Shown: positions 37,892-41,720 of the stretch, piece by piece | How positions within the stretch are numbered: position 1 is the stretch's first letter | How the letters are laid out: every line of letters starts with the position of its first letter | Origin: Mycolicibacterium palauense | Lineage (GTDB): Bacteria > Actinomycetota > Actinomycetes > Mycobacteriales > Mycobacteriaceae | NCBI RefSeq assembly: GCF_002592005.1 | Contig: NZ_NVQF01000055.1 | Coordinates: forward strand, 1 to 41,720 | Direction: 5' to 3' | Length of the DNA stretch: 41,720 nt | Made by a program: the position numbers and the translations under genes | Notes under the pieces: model-generated | The model's input: the letters and a program-made list of their open reading frames with translations, nothing else | What the model was told of the DNA's origin: nothing | The model's database searches: none

Positions 37892-38872
37892 TCACTCGGT
37901 GGTCAGCAGCACCTTGCCGGTCACCTCGCCGGCGGCCAGCATCCGGTGGGCCCGGGCCGCCTCGCCGATCGGCAGGATCGCCCCGATGACGGGGCGCACC
38001 CGCTTCTCGGCGATCATCGGCCACACCGACTCCACGACCGCCTCGACGATGGCGCTCTTGCCGGCCGCGCCGCCCACGTGGCGGCCGCGCAGCGCGGTGC
38101 CGATCACCCGGGTCCGCTTGGCGATCAGCTTGCCGAGGTTGATCTCGGCCTTGACCCCGCCCTGCATGCCGATCACCACCAGCCGGCCGTCGGGTGCCAG
38201 CGCGTCGAGATTGCGGTCCAGATAGGCCGCCCCCATGATGTCGAGGATCACGTCGGCCCCGGCGCCGCCGGTCTCCTCCCTGATCCGGGCGACGAAGTCC
38301 TCGTCGCGGTAGTTGATGGCGATGTGCGCCCCCAACTCGCGGCAGAGCTCGAGCTTGGCCGCCGACCCGGCGGTCACGGCGACGGTGGCGCCGAGCTCGC
38401 GGGCGACCTGGATGCCGTGGGTGCCGATGCCGCTGGCGCCGCCGTGGAAGAGCATCACCTCGCCGGGCCCCAGGTGTGCGGTCATCACCAGGTTCGACCA
38501 CACCGTGCAGGCGACCTCCGGTAGGCCGGCGGCGTCGACGAGGTCGCATCCGGTGGGTACCGGCATCACCTGGCCGGCGGGCACGGCGACGTATTCGGCG
38601 TAGCCTCCGCCGGCGAGCAGGGCACAGACCTGCTGACCTTCCTGCCACTCGGCGACCCCGCCGCCGACGGCGGCCACGGTGCCCGACACCTCCAGGCCGA
38701 GGATGTCGCTGGCACCCTTGGGTGGGGGATAGTTACCGGCGGCCTGCAGCAGATCGGCGCGGTTCACACCGGCCGCGGTTACCTTGATCAGCACCTCACC
38801 CTCATCGGGGGAGATGTCTTCGACGTGCTGCCAGCGCAGCCGGTCCGGGGCCTCGACGACGATCGCGTACAT
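37892..38872 (-). CDS. NAD(P)H quinone oxidoreductase, Rv3777 homologue
   Basis: A 326-residue medium-chain dehydrogenase/reductase of the zinc-free quinone oxidoreductase (PIG3-like) group. It has the GroES-like N-terminal domain with AAGVNRADLLQAAGNYPPP and GLEVSGTVAAVG, then a Rossmann fold with LFHGGASGIGTHGIQVAR and NYRDEDF. The catalytic and structural zinc cysteines of alcohol dehydrogenases are absent. The physiological quinone or enone substrate is unknown. ATG 38872 has TAGCGT 7 bases upstream and no good ribosome-binding site, so the message may be leaderless. It is divergent from the MarR gene with 65 bases between starts, which makes it a candidate target of that regulator. Confidence 0.92.
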   Translation of the reverse strand: MYAIVVEAPDRLRWQHVEDISPDEGEVLIKVTAAGVNRADLLQAAGNYPPPKGASDILGLEVSGTVAAVGGGVAEWQEGQQVCALLAGGGYAEYVAVPAGQVMPVPTGCDLVDAAGLPEVACTVWSNLVMTAHLGPGEVMLFHGGASGIGTHGIQVARELGATVAVTAGSAAKLELCRELGAHIAINYRDEDFVARIREETGGAGADVILDIMGAAYLDRNLDALAPDGRLVVIGMQGGVKAEINLGKLIAKRTRVIGTALRGRHVGGAAGKSAIVEAVVESVWPMIAEKRVRPVIGAILPIGEAARAHRMLAAGEVTGKVLLTTE

Positions 38873-38879
38873 GGTCTTG

Positions 38880-38885
38880 ACGCTA
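38880..38885 (-). promoter_or_regulatory. Candidate leaderless -10 box for the quinone oxidoreductase
   Basis: TAGCGT on the reverse strand ends 7 bases before ATG 38872. Confidence 0.35.
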
Positions 38886-38925
38886 CTACCTGCGCGTTTC
38901 GGTCTCGCGGCGCCGTCGGTTCACC

Positions 38926-38931
38926 TAACAT
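38926..38931 (+). promoter_or_regulatory. Candidate leaderless -10 box for the MarR gene
   Basis: TAACAT ends 6 bases before ATG 38938, and no ribosome-binding site is present. Confidence 0.5.
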
Positions 38932-38937
38932 GACGCC

Positions 38938-39447
38938 ATGGCGGGGATGATCGCGGGCCGGACCGCAAGCGAGATGCCCGGTTTGGACATCGCCGAGCAG
39001 CGGTCCTGGCGAAACTTCCTGGATTCCTCACTGGCGGTGTATGCGCGGCTCAACAAGGTGCTCAGCGAAGAGCACCGACTCTCCCTGGCCGACGTCCGCC
39101 TGTTGGAGGCGCTGGAGACGTCGCCGACCGGATCCGCCCGGATGGGCGATCTGGCCGAACTGTTGATATCACTGCCCAGCCGGGTGACCCGCCAGATCCG
39201 CCGGCTGGAGTCGCAGGGGCTGGTGCAGCGGGCCGCCAGCCCCGAGGACGGCCGCGCGGTGTTGGCGACCATCACCGACGCCGGCCGCGAGCTGATCGCC
39301 AAGGCGATGGTCACCTACGCGCAGGGGGTGCGCGCCTACTTCCTGGCGCAGCTGTCGCGGCCGCAGATGGTGGCGCTCGGCGAGAACTGCCGCCGCGTCA
39401 CCCTCGCCCTGCCCGCGGCCACCGACGCCGCCAAACCCGGGCCCTGA
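38938..39447 (+). CDS. MarR-family transcriptional regulator
   Basis: A 169-residue winged-helix regulator. An N-terminal dimerisation helix (RNFLDSSLAVYARLNKVL) is followed by the DNA-binding domain: SLADVRLLEALETSPTG, MGDLAELLISLPSRVTRQIRRLESQGLVQR and the wing AASPEDGRAVLATITDAG, all characteristic of MarR proteins. The ligand is unknown. It is divergent from the quinone oxidoreductase gene, the usual arrangement for a MarR repressor and its target. ATG 38938 is taken as a leaderless start; the ATG four codons later (38947) is possible. Confidence 0.9.
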   Translation: MAGMIAGRTASEMPGLDIAEQRSWRNFLDSSLAVYARLNKVLSEEHRLSLADVRLLEALETSPTGSARMGDLAELLISLPSRVTRQIRRLESQGLVQRAASPEDGRAVLATITDAGRELIAKAMVTYAQGVRAYFLAQLSRPQMVALGENCRRVTLALPAATDAAKPGP

Positions 39448-39465
39448 GCACCGCCTGCCCACCGT

Positions 39466-39471
39466 TAGGCT
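39466..39471 (+). promoter_or_regulatory. Candidate -10 element for tRNA-Ser
   Basis: TAGGCT ends 7 bases before the first base of the mature tRNA, giving a transcript that starts at or very near the tRNA 5' end. Confidence 0.4.
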
Positions 39472-39478
39472 TATCGGC

Positions 39479-39565
39479 GGTGGCGTGGCAGAGCGGCCTA
39501 ATGCACTCGCCTTGAAAGCGAGAGACGGCTAACACCGTCCGGGGGTTCAAATCCCTCCGCCACCG
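39479..39565 (+). tRNA. tRNA-Ser (anticodon UGA)
   Basis: The acceptor stem GGTGGCG (39479-39485) pairs with CGCCACC (39558-39564), and G39565 is the discriminator base. The anticodon stem ACTCGC-C-TTGAA-A-GCGAG holds TGA at 39513-39515. A long variable arm (GAGACGGCTAACACCGTC region) and the T-loop GGTTCAAATCC complete a class II serine tRNA. CCA is not encoded. Its 3' end is followed directly by an integrase remnant, so it is the probable attachment site of a past integration. No second copy of the tRNA 3' end is seen in the window. Confidence 0.95.
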
Positions 39566-39626
39566 CTCTTGACCAGCGATTATGCGGAATCGGTCGCCTC
39601 GCCGACGCTGCGGGTGGTGGGAAACC

Positions 39627-39645
39627 TGCCACATGTTGCCACATG
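39627..39645 (+). repeat. Direct repeats between tRNA-Ser and the integrase remnant
   Basis: TGCCACATG occurs at 39627-39635 and again at 39637-39645, one helical turn apart. The position suits arm-type integrase binding sites or an operator. This is inference from placement. Confidence 0.4.
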
Positions 39646-39716
39646 GGTCGGCGGAATTTCCGGCGTGTCGAGCATCGCGGACAGGTGGAACTGCTCACCT
39701 GCGATGGGATCGACAC

Positions 39717-40490
39717 ATGGCGAGACTGCCCAGCTTCATCACGCGCATCGAGGGGAAACGCGGACCGGTCTACGAGGCCCGGATCAACCACGGGCCCGTG
39801 GGTGAGCGGGTCCAGCTGCGGAAGCGGTGCCGCACCGTCGCGGAAGCCAAGGCCTGGCACGCCGAGACGATGGGCGACCTCGCCGCCGGCACACACGTCG
39901 TAGCCAGCGACCTGTCAGTTGAGCAGGCGTGCACCGCCTGGCTGGAAGCCAAGTGCAGCCGCGTGAAGCCCACAACCGCGGCGGCCTACCACGCCGCGCT
40001 CGCGCCGGTGATCGACCGGTATGGGCCGGTGCCGGTGCAGAAGCTCACCAAGGCGGACGTCGAGCGGCTGCTCACCGAGCTGCGCACCGGAGCCGGCGAC
40101 CGCAGGGTGTGGAAGCACACGAGCATCAACCCCATGCTGGCGCGCTGGAAGAGCGTCTGGGCTGATCTACACGCGCAGGGCATCCTGCGCCGTGATGTGG
40201 TGGCCTTGGTGGAACCGCTGCGCAAATCGGCAGGGGCGTGCGGACGCTCCCGCTGCCGACGCACCTGGTGCCGATCCTGCTCCGAGCAAAAGCCGAGCAG
40301 CGGCAGCTGCGGGACCGGTTGGGCTCGAAGTGGCGGGGGGATAACAGCGGGTACGTTTTCACCGGCGAGATCGGGAAACCGCTGTCGCCGCGCACGCTGA
40401 ACGCCTGGTGGACGATGTCGCTGGAGCACGCGCAACTGCCGCACCGTCGGCTGCATGCATCCCGTCACACCGCCGCGTCACTCAGGGGAT
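39717..40490 (+). pseudogene. Degenerate phage-type tyrosine integrase
   Basis: The N-terminal part (39717 to about 40230) reads as the arm- and core-binding domains of a mycobacterial phage integrase: YEARINHGPVGERVQLRKR, then SVEQACTAWLEAKCSRVKPTTAAAYHAAL and LTKADVERLLTELRTGAG. Near 40230 the frame shifts, and the next frame carries the end of the catalytic domain: RTLPLPTHLVPILL, GYVFTGEIGKPLSPRTLNAWW and HASRHTAASL, the His-x-x-Arg box. The stretch that should hold the first catalytic Arg is missing between them, and everything after the box, including the catalytic Tyr, is gone by about 40485. The gene has therefore suffered at least two deletions and cannot make an active recombinase. 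It lies 151 bases after tRNA-Ser. Confidence 0.8.
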
Positions 40491-40529
40491 GGTCGGCTGT
40501 GGCTGCCCGGCAACGCCGCTCTGCCGAGG

Positions 40530-41423
40530 ATGTCCGACGACGACAACGAGGCGCTCAACGCCCTCGACGCCGGCTTGGAAACCTTGAACCAGAACTATTT
40601 TCACGTCGATTCGGCGCTGGGGTGGCACCCCGACGGCGCCCGGCTTCCGACCGGCACCAACATCTCGACCCTGGGCCAGACCTACGACCGGCTCAACGAG
40701 TTCATCCCGCAGTGGCGGGCCAAGATCGAGGCGCTCAGCCAGACGTTCGAGGGCACCGGGGAGTATCTGATCAACGAACAGCTGGAGCGAATCCGCGGCA
40801 CGCTCAAGGCGCTGAGCGACGCGGGTGCTGCGTCGGCGCCGTTGCCGGGTATGGTCGCTCAGCTCGGTACCGCCGCCAACGACGCCTTTCATGAGATGCG
40901 TGGTGAGGCGCTGGACGCGCGCACCAGCATCGCCACCCGGGTGCAGTGGCTGGAAAACGCGCACGAGGGCGGCCAGCAGCGTCGCGACGGCCGCGACCGC
41001 GGCGAGATCGTCTCGAACGGCTCGTTCACCCAGATCCCGCCGGTGGCAACCGAACTCGACAAGGTCGCCGTCGCCCAACAGCGGGGACGTGACATCGCAG
41101 CCCTGGCCGCCGCGATGCCGACGGTGAACCGGATCGACGCAGAGACGGTCGGAGGTGACGGCCGCGGACCGGGCAGTGTCGCGCCGGAGCGAGCGGTGAA
41201 GATGCCAGCACCCGCCGGTCCGGTGCCGCCGAGTCCCGGCAGTACCGGACCGTTGGCGCCCGACCGGGGCGCCTGGTCACCCCGGAGCACCCGGCAACAC
41301 GATCGACATCGCCGACCGGGACGGCTTCGGCGCGAAGGTCATGGCCATCACCGAGGCCGCGGCTGGTCTGCGCGGCGAGCGGCAGACTCCTCGGACGCGG
41401 TGAGGTCCACCGCTGGATCGTAG
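40530..41423 (+). CDS. Unrecognised helical protein with probable frameshift near its end
   Basis: I do not recognise this gene with confidence. The first 180 residues look helical and acidic (LNALDAGLETLNQNYF, TYDRLNEFIPQWRAKIEAL), then a Pro/Gly-rich stretch (PAGPVPPSPGSTGPLAPDRG). This is reminiscent of mycobacterial secreted or ESX-linked proteins, but no WxG or YxxxD/E signal is clear. After about 41267 the frame becomes Arg/His-rich, while the neighbouring frame reads LVTPEHPGNTIDIADRDGFG and GAKVMAITEAAAGLRGER, stopping at TGA 41401-41403. One lost G in the GGGG run at 41267-41270 would join them. The start is also weak: GAGG touches ATG 40530, and the true N-terminus may have been lost in the deletion that ended the integrase. 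Confidence 0.55.
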   Translation: MSDDDNEALNALDAGLETLNQNYFHVDSALGWHPDGARLPTGTNISTLGQTYDRLNEFIPQWRAKIEALSQTFEGTGEYLINEQLERIRGTLKALSDAGAASAPLPGMVAQLGTAANDAFHEMRGEALDARTSIATRVQWLENAHEGGQQRRDGRDRGEIVSNGSFTQIPPVATELDKVAVAQQRGRDIAALAAAMPTVNRIDAETVGGDGRGPGSVAPERAVKMPAPAGPVPPSPGSTGPLAPDRGAWSPRSTRQHDRHRRPGRLRREGHGHHRGRGWSARRAADSSDAVRSTAGS

Positions 41424-41443
41424 AAGATCTTGCGACGCAGCAT
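41348..41443 (-). CDS. Possible 31-residue small ORF
   Basis: ATG 41443 on the reverse strand has AGGAG six bases upstream, a good ribosome-binding site, and the peptide begins MLRRKIFYDPAVDLT. It resembles no family I know and ends inside the 3' end of the opposite-strand gene. It could be the start of a gene truncated by rearrangement, or chance. Confidence 0.3.
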   Translation of the reverse strand: MLRRKIFYDPAVDLTASEESAARRADQPRPR

Positions 41444-41529
41444 GTCTCACTCCTCGTCGGAGGCAGCGGCGCGCACGAGGACCTCTGGGTCGATGCCATC
41501 CGCCGTCGGCGAGGCCCGCAGGGGCGCTT

Positions 41530-41720
41530 TCAGGCCGCAGGCGATCCCATGATGGCGGCACGGACTTCGGACACGGTGTGGCGCTGCCAGATCGCCTGCA
41601 CCGGCACGAGCAGGGTCGGGGTCAGGTCGATGACGTTGACCCGGCCGGCCATCACCGGCCCGGCCTCTGCGGTGACCAGTGCGATGGCCCCGGTGGTCAG
41701 GGGTGCGGCGACGGTGGCCG
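41530..41720 (-). CDS. C-terminal end of a probable LysR-type regulator (partial)
   Basis: The reverse frame is open from the window edge to TGA at 41530-41532 (about 62 residues). It reads TTGAIALVTAEAGP, then GRVNVIDLTPTLLVPVQAIW and HTVSEVRAAIM. The order (a small hydrophobic helix, a strand, LVPVQAIWQR, a terminal helix) fits the end of a LysR effector-binding domain. The DNA-binding part lies outside the window, so the assignment is tentative. Confidence 0.45.
   Translation of the reverse strand, partial: ATVAAPLTTGAIALVTAEAGPVMAGRVNVIDLTPTLLVPVQAIWQRHTVSEVRAAIMGSPAA

Noticed and set aside
41411..41535. Forward frame reading VEDLATQHVSLLVGGSGAHE after the unknown gene
   Set aside because: It looks protein-like for about 40 residues but has no start signal or family match, and it overlaps the probable reverse-strand LysR end. 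Left as undecided background.

Overview
The window is chromosomal DNA from a mycobacterium, most likely a rapid-growing (Mycolicibacterium-type) species. It carries the conserved cell-wall locus that builds arabinogalactan and mycolic acids, in the order known from M. tuberculosis (Rv3805c to Rv3777) but on the opposite strand. The sequence is very GC-rich, GTG starts are frequent, and several genes look leaderless.

Layout. (1) 1-4662, + strand: the 3' end of aftB (with an in-frame TAG), fbpA (antigen 85), fbpD (MPT51), a small DUF732-type lipoprotein and the cutinase-like lipase Rv3802c/Culp6. (2) 4914-14220, + strand: fadD32-pks13-accD4, the mycolate condensation operon. (3) 14337-16229: two accessory genes, a DUF4331 protein (+) and a metallo-beta-lactamase-fold hydrolase (-), which converge on one hairpin that overlaps both stop codons. 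(4) 16258-30700, - strand: Rv3789-type GtrA protein, dprE1, dprE2, aftA, embC, embA, embB. This is the decaprenyl-phospho-arabinose supply and the arabinosyltransferases. (5) 30735-32703: three accessory genes, namely an HD phosphohydrolase, a PNPOx-like flavoprotein and an unrecognised 244-residue protein with a 21-bp repeat. (6) 32826-35916, - strand: bpa, wzt, glfT1, wzm (proteasome activator, galactan start and galactan export). (7) 36587-39447: an aminotransferase-V-like protein (Rv3778c type), a quinone oxidoreductase (Rv3777 type) and a divergent MarR regulator. (8) 39479 to the end: tRNA-Ser(UGA) followed by an accessory patch holding a decayed tyrosine integrase, an unrecognised gene with a probable frameshift, and the end of a probable LysR regulator.

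How the genes work together. GlfT1 starts galactan synthesis and Wzm/Wzt export the chain. DprE1/DprE2 make decaprenyl-phospho-arabinose, which AftA, EmbA/B/C and AftB use to build arabinan. FadD32, AccD4 and Pks13 make the mycolate precursor, and FbpA-type mycolyltransferases attach it outside the cell.

Most notable observations. DprE1 has Ala in place of the Cys (M. tuberculosis Cys387) that benzothiazinones attack. A shared TANNNT box 6-8 nt before the start codon of seven genes suggests leaderless transcription of dprE1, the gtrA-like gene, embC and embA, with an identical TACCAT at three of them. A pair of palindromes lies between two convergent genes, and an integrase remnant follows the tRNA. 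I found no clearly new multi-gene system. The least explained parts are the 244-residue repeat protein and the region after the tRNA.
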